Positions 35,719 to 46,491 of a stretch of DNA of 64,000 bases are shown one piece after another (within the stretch, counting starts at the first letter, position 1; every line of letters begins with the position of its first letter). A model generated the notes under the pieces. The model had not been told where the DNA came from. It did not search any database and saw nothing but the letters and a program-made list of their open reading frames with translations. The DNA comes from Apiotrichum sp. Y4204 (taxonomy: Eukaryota; Basidiomycota; Tremellomycetes; Trichosporonales; Trichosporonaceae), in assembly GCA_025531455.1 (NCBI GenBank), contig JAMYHL010000018.1:124001-188000 (forward strand), given 5' to 3'. The translations under genes were made by a program, and so were the position numbers.

Positions 35719-36306
35719 CTACGTCCTTCTTGGATGATGCTCTGGACGGCATCCATGGCCCCGGAAGAGGTTGACGAGGGTGGCGAAGGTCTCGTTGTTC
35801 ACTCTAGGTCGCATGATCACCCAGTTCATTTTCCTCGGACGTTCCGCAATCACATCGGCGGCAGCTGATACGTCTTTCGGTGAGTAGCTCATGCGGCTTA
35901 ACCTTAACAGCCCGATGGCTAGAGACGGCATTCCTGGTTGTCCGGCTACAGGATGCCGAGAGTGGGCAAGGAACATCACCATCTGTGTGGAGCTCACACC
36001 CAAATGAGGAGAACGAAACCGGAGAACAAGCTGGTCGCACATGGTGTCCCAGCCGCGGAATGATGATGGACCTGGTGGTGGTCGAACAGGGTGGTGGGCA
36101 CGTTCCTGTCCGGACAAGAGACGACCGACGCCATGTTTGTGCATTCTGCCGAGGCAGCTGTACAAGATGTCTGTGCTTGGAGGCGGCAGGTGCAATAGGT
36201 CGAAGATAAGTCGACAGCTTTTACGCGCATGTCCTTGAAGCCTCAACTGTCTGTCGGAATGTCGGATGTATCTATCAACACATTCCAGAGATCGGGATCC
36301 GCCCAC
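35719..36306 (-). pseudogene. Possible remnant of an NAD(P)-binding (NmrA/PF13460-like) gene
   Basis: A 195-codon open frame. Its C-terminal part (AAADVIAERPRKMNWVIMRP and the preceding MPSLAIGLLRLSRM) vaguely resembles the segment before the LDWTIVRP motif of NmrA-like NAD(P)-binding proteins. The Rossmann glycine motif and the segment after VRP are missing and the N-terminal two thirds resemble nothing, so this is either a decayed fragment or a coincidence. Confidence 0.2.
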
Positions 36307-36456
36307 CCCGCCAAACTTACACTATCAACGCCAAGTAACTTGTCAGCTTTTTAGCGGCCATGTCGGCCTTACAAGGGATCGACGAGCTCTACCGGGTCCA
36401 CCGTCCGTCCAACATGTTATCAGCCAGAAACAGAGCATGAGTGACGTGCACCCTGT

Positions 36457-36504
36457 GCATAAGCAACCACACCCAATTGTGCATAAGCAACCATACCCAA
36501 TTGT
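36457..36504. repeat. Tandem duplication, 24 bp x 2
   Basis: Two adjacent 24-bp copies, 36457-36480 and 36481-36504, starting GCATAAGCAACC and ending CCCAATTGT, with one C/T difference. About 60 bp further on, a second imperfect 15-bp duplication (CAGGAGGCCCAT) lies at 36566-36595. Confidence 0.9.
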
Positions 36505-38875
36505 TCGCCATGTCCGTCGCTTAACGCTCGACATCAGTCGACCTCTCGTTTCGCGGTCATTGCGGCAGGAGGCCCATTAACAGGAGGCCCATCAACTCCA
36601 TCCTTTTTGTGGTCCAAGTGACGGGAATTGTGGACCACCATCGGAACTCACAGACCTGTGCGAGAATACTGAGCACTCAGTTTAGTTGCATGCAGTGATC
36701 GTCTCGAACGAAGGCGACCTTAGCTTCGCATGTCACACAATGATTCCAGGAATCCAGGCCATGGTTCCTTCAACCTTGGCCTGGACGGAATCTCGGGAAT
36801 CGGGCCAAGAACAGCGCTAATGATCGGAACCCGGAGCTGTGCACCCCGACATGTGACAAGAACACAAACGAACGTGTTAGTGTCGCTTGTCATGCTTGTC
36901 AACGGTACTGCTACATGATAAAACAGTCAGTGGCCAGAACCCAGTGGGCAACTTGTCAACAGGATCCTCATCCTAAAAGAAGCTGTGAGAGTGCGTCTCG
37001 TTCTTCTTCCTAACAGACCAGACATTGGGGTCCGGGGGTCTCTGCTGAGGTGGTAGTATGGGTCTCCTGCCAAATTGAGGATGCCTCGAGGTTTCCTTTA
37101 ACACATTCTTCTGCCAGCTTGTCTGCGAGACACGACAAGCGGTCGTCTATCTAGGTAGGTCGGGGCGTAGGTGTGAAACCAGCGACTGTTGAGGCTTTGC
37201 CTGTACGTTCTACTCTGGAACTCTGGATCGCTTTGAATACCACAGGCTCTAAACAGATCTAATATTTCGCTCAAACTGGTTCGTGCATTCTTTTATGTGA
37301 ACCATTAGAAGTTGTCAATCTCATTCCAAGTCAGCGATCCAATGACCGGCTGTCTGCGCCGGCCACGCCCCTAATACAGCAATCGACGCTTCACAGATCA
37401 CAGATCATATACCCCAGGGCTGAAAAAGAGCAATCATATATTCCAAGACTGAAAGGAAGCATGCGAAGAGTATTAGATGCGCAGCTTGGATAGTGTGGGC
37501 CGTGGGGGCCCATCCCCAGAACCCCTGACTATGTATAGGTTCATTTGAGAATTTGTGTAAAACGTCCAATTTCCCAGTTTCCCAATCACCAACTTCCCAG
37601 GCGATCAGGCCTGCCAAGCCATGAGCAGCCAGTCGTAGTACCATTCTCCTACAGCCCAGCCAGGCCAGCCAAGCTCCGAAGCCACCCAGAGGCCAGAGGC
37701 GCGATGTTGCAGGGTCTCAAATCCAGCGATCCAGTGGTGGCTCGTTCCCAGATCTCAGATCGATCACCGAGATACACAGCTACACAGAGGAGCAAAGGCA
37801 TCCTTTTTACACAAACTGCGCCTTGCCGTTGTCACACCCAGGTCGAGCCAGTAGTGGAGACCGCCTGCCTACTGCGACCTGGGTGAATGGAGTGGGGGCA
37901 GATGCACAGACCTTACGGCACCTCGCGCCCAAGATCACAAGAGGCCAAGAAATCCCCGAGTCGGTTCCACTCGAGTCAGTCCCCCTTGGGTCGCTCAGGC
38001 ACACCAGGCCCTGAGGGGTCTCAAAGGAATTAGAGGGGCTGGAATGCCTAAATCCTATTCCCATTGTTATTCTTTTCATTCTTTTTCTATTCATTTCATT
38101 TCACTGTGCCCCTGTCAATGGTAGGGGAGGGTTTAGAGAAGACCCATTACACGGCATTAGACGGGAAGGCTACCAAGTACTCGGGCCAGTTTCTGCATGT
38201 CTTGGGTGCAACGGAAACTTCCATTTTCCCTCATCATGGCCGTCGTCATGCGGCCATGCGCCATGCGGGCCTCTCGGGCGCTTGTGCCCCTGGCCCCTGA
38301 TGACCCTGCTGCGGTGTGGGGCGCGATTATATAGTTCCAGGGTTGCCCATTCAAGCGGCAAAGTACAACCTGGTGGTCGTCGTAGCAGATGGACACTAGC
38401 CAGATGGATCGCCACTAGCAGAGGACAAGCCTGAACATATCAAAATGTAGAATGCCCCCCACAACCCCCCTCACCTTGAGCTAGCTCGGCGCTCGCCCTT
38501 CCATGTCATTCAGTCTCTCCAGAAATCCGAAGCCAGAATCGCGACGGGTACAGCGTCGATACCGGTTGGTTCCTGTTACCACACCATACTCGTTCACATT
38601 CCCAGACGTACAAATCTCTCCCAGTATACCAGCAGTCGCCAGTCCCGCACGCGCCAACACCGACGCGCATCTGCGCATGGTCCTTGGGTCACTGCCCTCA
38701 TGCCCTCCGATCTGAAATCTCCAAAGACACAAACGCTCCCAACTCGTCATTAACCTACGCGTCTCTTCCTGTCTCTACTCCTTTGCGGCGGAAATTGGAC
38801 CTGAGAGAGGTTAGCACTTGGCAGTCACCACAACCTTCACGTTCGTTCGTACCTTGATCCTTACATTGAGCCCCC

Positions 38876-40828
38876 ATGTCGGAGCACGACAGTGAAGAGC
38901 CGCTGCTCAAGGACGTCGAGCGCGATACCGACTCCCCGGTATCCTCTGTGAAATTCGGCCGCCGGCGGTTATGGCGACTTGGCTTGCAGTGAGTGGGAGC
39001 TAAACAGCGCCTATGTCTACTCCTCTCCGTGACATTTACTCACTCCGTAGTCCTGGACGTCGGTATCTTGGAAGCGTCTTGATAGCCGTCGTATTTTTCG
39101 TCCTGGGGCTCGTTGTTCATACCCCTGAGAGCATGCAAAGCTTTCGTGGGCGCCAGTCGATCTCTACAGAATTGGGGGCTTTATCGGCAGCGCACGACGC
39201 GCGGCGAGCTATCCGGGTGCGAGTGCTGAAGAACCTCTTGCAGGAACGGTACCCTCCTGGGTGAGTGGTTGCTCTGTCGCGTGAGAGGATGACGCGTTGA
39301 ACTTCGAGTTAGACTGGTGTGAGCCAGACCCGATGGATGACTGACGCCTAGTCATGGGAGCACCTGGGTCCGTCGTTTGAACTTCGAGGTGCTTGAACGG
39401 CTTGGAGCATGTCTTGAGCAAGGGACCTGCGCACCCAACCAAGATACGGTGATCCTCCTCGCGTCATTCCGCTTCGCTGGCGCGGAGGGAGGAGGTAATA
39501 GCGGCGAGGAGATCTGGGCTGCTTCCAGTCTTCGCGCTTTCCGGGCGCTCAACTACACGCTTATTTTCACCCACGGTCATATGGATACGCTCATGGTTTA
39601 TCAACACCTCCCCGACATGATTCCAGTCGTTCTCTGGGACCAGGCTCAGCTGAAACGTTGCGAGATTCGAGACGACAGCAACTACGAGGAACTGGAGAAC
39701 TTGGACCAAGAGTCGCCAGGAAAGTGGCAGACTGGGAAGAAAGCCTGCATGCAGTCGGAGGACTACCCGGAGGGGGTCCCGTGGTGGAAAAGCTTCATGT
39801 TTGTCTTCTGGGCTCAGCACGGTCACCCCCTGGGGGGTCAATGGGCAGTTGCTCCTGAGGACTATAGCTTCATACGTCAGAACGGCGAAGAACACAACTA
39901 CCTTGGTAAGTGGGACTGCACCCTACTAGCTTCTTGGTTATTTGTTGACGCTCAGGCTACTCGATTGAGCACCGGTGCCTGAAAACGCCAACGTTCAAAG
40001 CGCGGGAACATCGCGCTCTCATTCTGGCTAAGAATGACGATTACTTTGACGATGATCACAACGTCTTTCACAAACTCCTGGGGGAGGTCCGGGACAAAGT
40101 TCGACCTGCCCATGTCGATGGCCGCGAGATCAAGTTTGACCTTATTTCCACCTCAGGAGATGAGCTCGCTTCAGGGGAAAAGAAGGACACGCTTGAGCCT
40201 GGTATTCAGACCATTGGCCGTCAGCAACAAGATGACTGGGTAGAGATCCTCGCTAAAAGCAAGGTCCTCCTTGGAATCGGCCGTCCGCAGCTTTCTCCAT
40301 CTCGTGAGTAATCAACTATAGACTGAGAGTAGCATTTAACCCCTTCACAGCTTATGATGCTCTCTGCCTGGGTGTACCTTTCATCAACCCGATCCTTGCC
40401 TGGGATCAGCAGGATCCCACTAACCGCGTGAGATGGGAGACTCAACAAGACGCTTTGAAATACACGGACGAACCTTTTGTGTACCATGTTTTTGCCAAAG
40501 ACGCCCAAGGTTTGGCAGACGCGCTACAGCGCGCAGTTGAGAACCCAATCGACCGATACATTCGTGAGCATCCTGTTGAACGGTTGAACAGTTGGTTGCT
40601 GACAGAATAGCCGACAAGATGCATTCAGAAAACGTACTAGCCCGCCATCGCCGCCTTGTCGAGACTGATTGGCATGCGGCCGCTAAACAATGGGTCAACA
40701 AGAACTACCGAGAAGAAGCAGAGGTGAGTACTGTTCCATGTGCTGAAAACTCCCGGGACTGACCCTCGTAGAAGTGGAAGCATCTCACGCTGGATATGCC
40801 CTCTAGCCATAGAAACGGCTACCCATGA
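38876..40828 (+). CDS. GT18-like glycosyltransferase, type II membrane protein
   Basis: CDS join(38876..38988,39051..39260,39352..39905,39956..40303,40351..40563,40611..40723,40772..40828), 535 aa. A short cytosolic N-terminus ending in RRRLWRLG.HPGRR is followed by one hydrophobic helix (about residues 43-60), as in Golgi type II enzymes. The luminal part ends with LGIGRPQLSPSPYDALCLGVPFINP and a following Asp/Trp-rich segment, the pattern of GT18 (GnT-V-like, N-acetylglucosaminyltransferase) proteins and their fungal relatives. Donor and acceptor are not proven here; the family call rests on this one block. The fifth intron (40564-40610) removes an in-frame TAG and joins YI-PDKMHSENV; without it the protein would stop 15 codons later, so this splice decides the C-terminus. 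Confidence 0.72.
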
Positions 40829-41567
40829 ATGGCGATCACAATACCTTTCGCAACCAACATCTACCCATCTCAACCTAGAGTCTATTATTTGTCCATCTGG
40901 ACGTTGTATGCATGTTATCATCGATCAATCCTCCTTTCTTTGGTGAGACCGCAGTTCGGATATTCGGCTGTAATCTGTCTACTTAAAGCAGGGGTTAAAC
41001 AAAAACGCGCGCGTGGCTCGCCCTGAAACACTCACCTCATTACTTCAGCGGCCTTGGGCCCTATGCCTCTGCCCTCTATGGTGATCTGATGATCGTGTCG
41101 AAAATTCCAGACCGTACCTTTCCTAGGTGGCCGATGGGGGAAGGCAGCAACGCAAGAGAGGACGCGGGATACACCCAGTGCGCCAGTGCGTCAGTGGATC
41201 AGTGGCCACTGGCCGTGGGCAGCACGGAGATTAGATTTCAAAAGATTCATCACGGTCCAGTCAACCACTGTCATTTTTACCGACGCGCGTGTGTTCAATG
41301 ACGGTCCTGGCCGTGCAGCCGTTTCTACCTTTACAACCCACACTGCGTTGCTGCCTTGAGCTTGATGAGGTGCACAGGAGCGTGAACTGACACTCTTTTC
41401 TTTCGCTCTTTCTTCCACCACCGCACGCATCACAACTGCTTCCTTCACTCCCTTTCCTTACCGAAACGTTAAGCGGCCTCCACACATCCACACCGTCGCT
41501 CCACACGCTATTGACGTTATCTCCCCCTTTACTTGACGTCTCGACGACTGGTTCAACAAGGTCAACA
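40829..41567. other. Intergenic region GT18 / RAD16
   Basis: 739 bp between tandem plus-strand genes; the last 230 bp are C/T-rich and are probably the RAD16 promoter and leader. No other element seen. Confidence 0.5.
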
Positions 41568-44500
41568 ATGCCACCTCGACGTACTCGAGGCAATCCCCTT
41601 CCCACCCCGTCTACGTCAGCTACAACCAGCCCATTGTCGCCAGCAGCGACTGCGGGCATACCTACGCCGACCAGCATGATGGACGATGACCTCCACACCC
41701 TCGGAGGAAAACGCAAGGGTAGGCCAATCTAAAGATAACGTCACACTGATATCAGCCGTCGTGAGCCCTCCCGGAAGCCCGACTTCTAGCAAGCGCCAAG
41801 TATTGGACAGTGTCACCCTACCCACACGCCGCTCTCGACTTGGTCTTGAGCAAACTGTATCGGCGGACAATCTCACTCTCGCCAAACCCTTCAGCAAAGA
41901 AGTCACTAATATCAAGGAAGAAGTCGACGACCTGATCGACGAACCCCATGAAGTAATACTTGTGTCCGGAGATACAACCGAGGAGGACAATCCCAAGCCA
42001 CCTGTCGGTGGACGGGCGAGGCGAACTACTCGCGCTTCCGCAGCCACGTATACGGAGATATCGGATTCGTCGGAAGAAGGCCAGCCCCTCCGCAATCTTC
42101 GCCAAGCGAATGGTAAAGACAAAGGCAAGGCTAAGCCCAATGGCAAGGGGAAAGGCAAAGCCAAAATCGAAGTTCTGTCTGATTCAGAAGAGTACAGCGT
42201 CAAAGCAGAAGACGACTTCGCCCTGAATTCTGAAGACGAGGCGGAGCAGGTGAAGAAGGCGATTGCTGCATCTAAGGCGAAGAACCGGACTCGCAGCACT
42301 ACGGCGTCGTCCAGCTCCACTCCCAGTCGCGTGACGCGGGGGAGGAACAACAAGAGCGCACCTCTTCGCAATGCTGTCGCACGTGCTGCTGAAGGTATGT
42401 TGCGATGCAGGCCTGTTACTGATCTCAGCCCGTGCTAAGTCGTCCTCCTCGATTAAGCGCGAAACGGACGAGGCCTCCGACTCTGATGGCTCTTTCGGCG
42501 ACTCAACCTCCGTTGTTCCCACTCCCACCGGGGCCACACCCTTGTCGTCAGAGTCGGAATGGGACGACGACAGTCCGTTGACCGATTCTGATGCGGATAA
42601 ATCCGAGGATCTCTTTCCCGATTCTGATGATGAGCCACTGGCGAAGAAACGTTTCACAAAGAAGAAGAGTGTCAAGGGTCGTCGACTCGACGGCAAGGAG
42701 GGAGATGAAATCCCCGAGCACTGGTCAAAGAACAGCAAAAAGAAGTTGACTGCGGTTCAAATGGAGGCCCAGCGCTCCAAAGCTGAGTCGGCGTGGATCA
42801 AGTCGAAGGAGAAGAAGCTTGCCACCAAGAAAGGCCGCAAACTCACTCAGGGAGAAAAGAATCTTATCCGTCTCTGCCTTGTGAGCCTTGTTATTTCTGC
42901 CACGGTGCTAACTTGCAGCACCATCCAGAACTGGAAGATGTTTGGGGTGACCTTGCGGCCAACATTGAGCCTATCAAGCCAGTTCCTATGGAGGCCCACC
43001 CTTCTCTCAAGCTCACCCTGCTCCCTTTCCAGAAGGAGTCGCTCTACTGGATGAAGAAACAGGAGGAAGGCCCATGGGCTGGTGGCATGTTGGCTGATGA
43101 AATGGGCATGGGAAAGACGTGAGTGCGATTGACTGTGTTCTGTGCTGACTTCAGTATTCAAACTATTGCGCTGTTGCTGTCTGAACCCCGTCGCAAACCG
43201 TCCCTGGTGGTGGCGCCGGTCGTTGCTCTCATGCAATGGAAAGCTGAGATTGAAACCCATGCGGAGGGCTTCACTGTCTGTCTCTGGCATGGCCAACGCC
43301 GTGCAGCTGTTCCAGAATTGAGGAAGTACGATGTGGTGAGTTGTGAACATTGTCGCGTTGCTGATCGAGAGGTTCTCGTCTCTTATGGAACTCTGGAGGC
43401 GGCCTTCCGTCGTCAACAGAAAGGTACGAGGAAGAAGAATGTGTTCGTCACCGAGAAGAGCCCTTTGCACTCATTTGAATGGCACCGGTGAGTTTGTACT
43501 GTAAGGGCCAAATCTAACCTCAGTGTCATTCTCGACGAGGCTCATAACATCAAAGAACGCTCAACCAACGCTGCGAAGGCTGCGTTTGCACTTCAAGCCA
43601 AGTATCGTTGGTGTCTCTCGGGTACACCTCTGCAGAATCGTGTCGGCGAGCTATACTCGCTGGTCCGCTTCTTGGGTGCTGATCCGTTCAGGTGAGCTGA
43701 TCTGAACAACAAATAGCTGATTTGCCAGTTACTATTTCTGCAAGAAGTGCGATTGCAAATCTCTCCACTGGAAAGTGAGTCCTTACTTCTTGCCCAAGAC
43801 GGTTTGTGCTAATCATTCCAGTTCTCGGACAAGCGCCATTGTGATGGTTGCGGACACACCCCCATGGCCCACGTCTCCCTCTGGAACTCGGAGATTCTAC
43901 ACCCCATTGCTCGTTATGGTATTGAGGAAGGCGGCCCGGGCAAAATGGCCTTCAAGAAGCTCAAGATTCTACTTGATCGCATGATGCTTCGGTGAGTTGA
44001 TAACAGATACTGGCGCTTACCTCTCAGTCGCACAAAGCTCGAACGTGCTGATGATCTCGGTCTTCCCCCCCGAACCATCGTTGTCCGTCGCGACTTCTTC
44101 TCACCTGAGGAGAAAGAATTGTACCTCAGTCTCTTCACTAATGCTCGTCGGCAGTTCAACACTTACCTCGATCAAGGAACTGTTCTCAATAGTGAGTACA
44201 TCGTAACTCCATCTGTGTACTGATCTCCAGACTATTCAAACATTTTCTCCCTCATTACACGCAGTGAGTACAGCAATAGTTCGCAAGCAATGCTGACTCG
44301 TAGTGCGTCAAATGGCCTGTCACCCTGATCTGGTTCTCAAGTCTAAGACCAGCACTCTGGCTCAGAGTGTCGACGAAGGAACTGTCTGCAGAATCTGCAA
44401 CGATGCTGTGAGCCACTTAGGGAAAGCACCACTTACATTAAGGCCGAGGACGCAATCGTTTCCGCCTGCAAGCACCTCTTCGATCGCGAGTGCATCCGCC

Positions 44501-45383
44501 AGTACCTTGAAGTTCAACAAAATCAGGGCCATCGGGTATGTGCTGGTTTATTATCACCCGCTAACAGCGCAGCCCGAATGCCCCGTTTGCCACATCGAAA
44601 TCTCCATTGATCTGGAGCAGGAGACTGTTGACGTGGAGGAGAATAACAAGGTTGCACGTCAAGGAATTCTGTCACGCCTGAATGTTGATGTGAGTTTTGT
44701 GGGTTCCGAATGTGTCTGATGAACAGAAATGGAGATCTTCCACCAAACTCGAGTGTCTTGTTGAGGAGCTGGAGAAACTGCGTCGCAAGGACTGTACCAT
44801 CAAGTCCCTCGTGTTCTCACAGTTTGTTTCGTTCCTTGACCTCATTGCGTTCCGCCTCCAGCGCGCAGGCTTCAACATTTGCCGTCTTGAAGGCGGTATG
44901 ACTCCCCAGCAACGTGACGCGACCATTCAGCATTTCAGTAGGTGCCAATTTCATGGCTGTCGCTGATTCCACAGTGAAAAACACGCAGGTGTCAGTTTTC
45001 CTCATCTCCCTCAAGGCCGGTGGAGTGGCTCTTAACTTGACCGAGGCAAGCATGGTCTTCATGATGGACTCATGGGTAAGCATTTGGATTGATTTCTCGG
45101 ATGAGATGAGCTAATCCATAGTGGAATCCTTCTACGGAGTACCAGGCCATGGACCGCATTCATCGTCTGGGTCAGAAGCGCCCTGTGAAGGTCATCAAGT
45201 TTGTGGTCCAAGACTCGATTGAGGACCAGATTGTTCAACTTCAAGCCAAGAAGCTCGCCATGACTGATGCGGCTCTGAGCCGCGATCCCGACACTGCGTT
45301 GGGCAAGCTTACAGTTGACGACGTGAGTGTGAAGATAGCGAGCGGTGGCTTACAGACAGCTGGGCTTCCTTTTCAAGCTCTGA
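41568..45383 (+). CDS. RAD16: Rad16 SNF2 helicase / RING E3, nucleotide excision repair
   Basis: CDS join(41568..41718,41756..42394,42429..42880,42919..43118,43155..43335,43372..43487,43524..43691,43729..43774,43822..43991,44028..44191,44231..44263,44304..44407,44443..44535,44573..44689,44727..44937,44975..45075,45122..45322,45360..45383), 1056 aa. Residues 1-400 are acidic/basic low complexity. SNF2 motifs follow: Walker A DEMGMGKT at 474-481, ILDEAHN with DEAH at 584-587, [16 protein letters not shown]. The Rad16-type Cys cluster (CKKCDCK...HCDGCGH) comes next, then a RING finger from Cys802 (CRIC...CKHLFDREC...CPVC) inserted in the helicase. The C-terminal half has [27 protein letters not shown] and [12 protein letters not shown]. 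Rad16 with Rad7 acts in global-genome nucleotide excision repair. The last exon encodes only LGFLFKL, matching the family's C-terminus. Confidence 0.95.
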
Positions 45384-45765
45384 TCGTGTCGCGTACACAC
45401 CTCGATTGTAGAAGAGTACTTTGTTAAGTACCTGTAGAGTCACATGTAGACTGAGTAATTGAATGGTTTGTAGAAGTACACCACAGGACGTGGTGTTCTG
45501 TAGATAGTACCATATGGATAGCCTGATGTTGTGTGCTGTTCTTCATCCGGGTTTTGAATCATGAATGTGTCAGCCAGACATGGGCCATTTTCGAAATTAA
45601 TCCAACGAGAATCGATGACGTATTGCCTTCCCGCTGCCCCACCTTGTTCAGATAGGCCAACATCCGTGTCGAGAACTGCTGTCAGGTTCATCTCCCCGTA
45701 GAACGAGAATCTCAACAACGTACACACCCCCGTGTTTTATCTCGCCGAATTTTATTATTCTCAAC
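45384..45765. other. Intergenic region RAD16 / CsbD-like gene
   Basis: 382 bp between tandem plus-strand genes, moderately AT-rich; promoter of the CsbD-like gene. Nothing specific seen. Confidence 0.5.
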
Positions 45766-46322
45766 ATGTCTAATGAACCACCTGCTCCGAGCCAGATCTC
45801 TGGTCAGCTGAAGGTACGTCGTAGCGTCCCCGACCTCGCGCGTCTAACTCGTAGTCGGCCCAGGGCATGGCCGAATCGGCCGTCGGTGCTGTCCTTCCAA
45901 CCTCCATGGGCGGGGATGTATGGGCACAGTCTGGCGAGGAGCATCAGCGCGAGGGCCAGGAGGAGGTGTCGGCTGCCAAGTCGGCCGCCAAGGCCGAGGC
46001 GACCGTGGATGCCGGAAAGGCAAAGGTCCAATCGTGAGTTCGAACTCCAAACCACTGCATCGGACCATACTCATCCGCCAGCGTGTTTGGTTACATGACA
46101 GGCGACCAGAAGATGCAAAACGAGGGCAACCTGGACAACGAATCCGCACAGTGGCGATACAAACAGGCTAACAGCGATGCACCCCTCGCCGTGCCTGTTC
46201 CGTCCCTGGAAGGCGTGAAGGGCAAGGTCGAGAGCGTAGCGGGCATGGTTACCGGTGACCAGAAGAAGCAGCAGGAAGGCAATCTGCGCGCAGAGAAGGC
46301 TGCCTGGAAGGATGGCGTATAA
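45766..46322 (+). CDS. CsbD-like stress-response protein
   Basis: CDS join(45766..45813,45855..46033,46082..46322), 155 aa, soluble, hydrophilic and rich in Ala, Gln, Glu and Lys. Two copies of a GxxTGDQKxQxEGNLxxExAxW module are seen, one after VFGY and one at the C-terminus after VESVAGM, each resembling the CsbD core. CsbD-like proteins are induced by general stress in bacteria and are widespread in filamentous and basidiomycete fungi; their biochemical role is unknown. The short intron at 45814 uses GTACGT. The stop is 169 bp from that of the convergent DHA2 transporter. Confidence 0.82.
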
Positions 46323-46491
46323 ATTTGTTTATTGGGTAGACAGACCTATTGTTGGGTAGACACGCGTATTTCGTGATGCTATAACGTAGAGCTCAGACCG
46401 CGGTGTGTGGAGCAAAATGTGCATGCAACCCCAAATGACTAGGTAGATGTAGTAAGATGTAATATGCGTGAACCCTTGGTCTATCTTCCCT

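Larger units (their letters stand above)
35561..38875. other. 3.3-kb divergent intergenic region
   Basis: Long stretch between the divergent permease and GT18 genes. It contains a possible decayed coding segment (35719-36306), 24-bp and 15-bp direct duplications near 36457-36595, and an A/T-richer part around 36900-37450. The final 200 bp carry C-rich and T-rich patches before the GT18 start. No intact gene seen. Confidence 0.5.

Noticed and set aside
40601..40828. Separate small gene downstream of GT18 starting MHSENV
   Set aside because: A strong GTGAGC donor at 40564 and acceptor at 40610 join it in frame to GT18, and the total length closes in frame.
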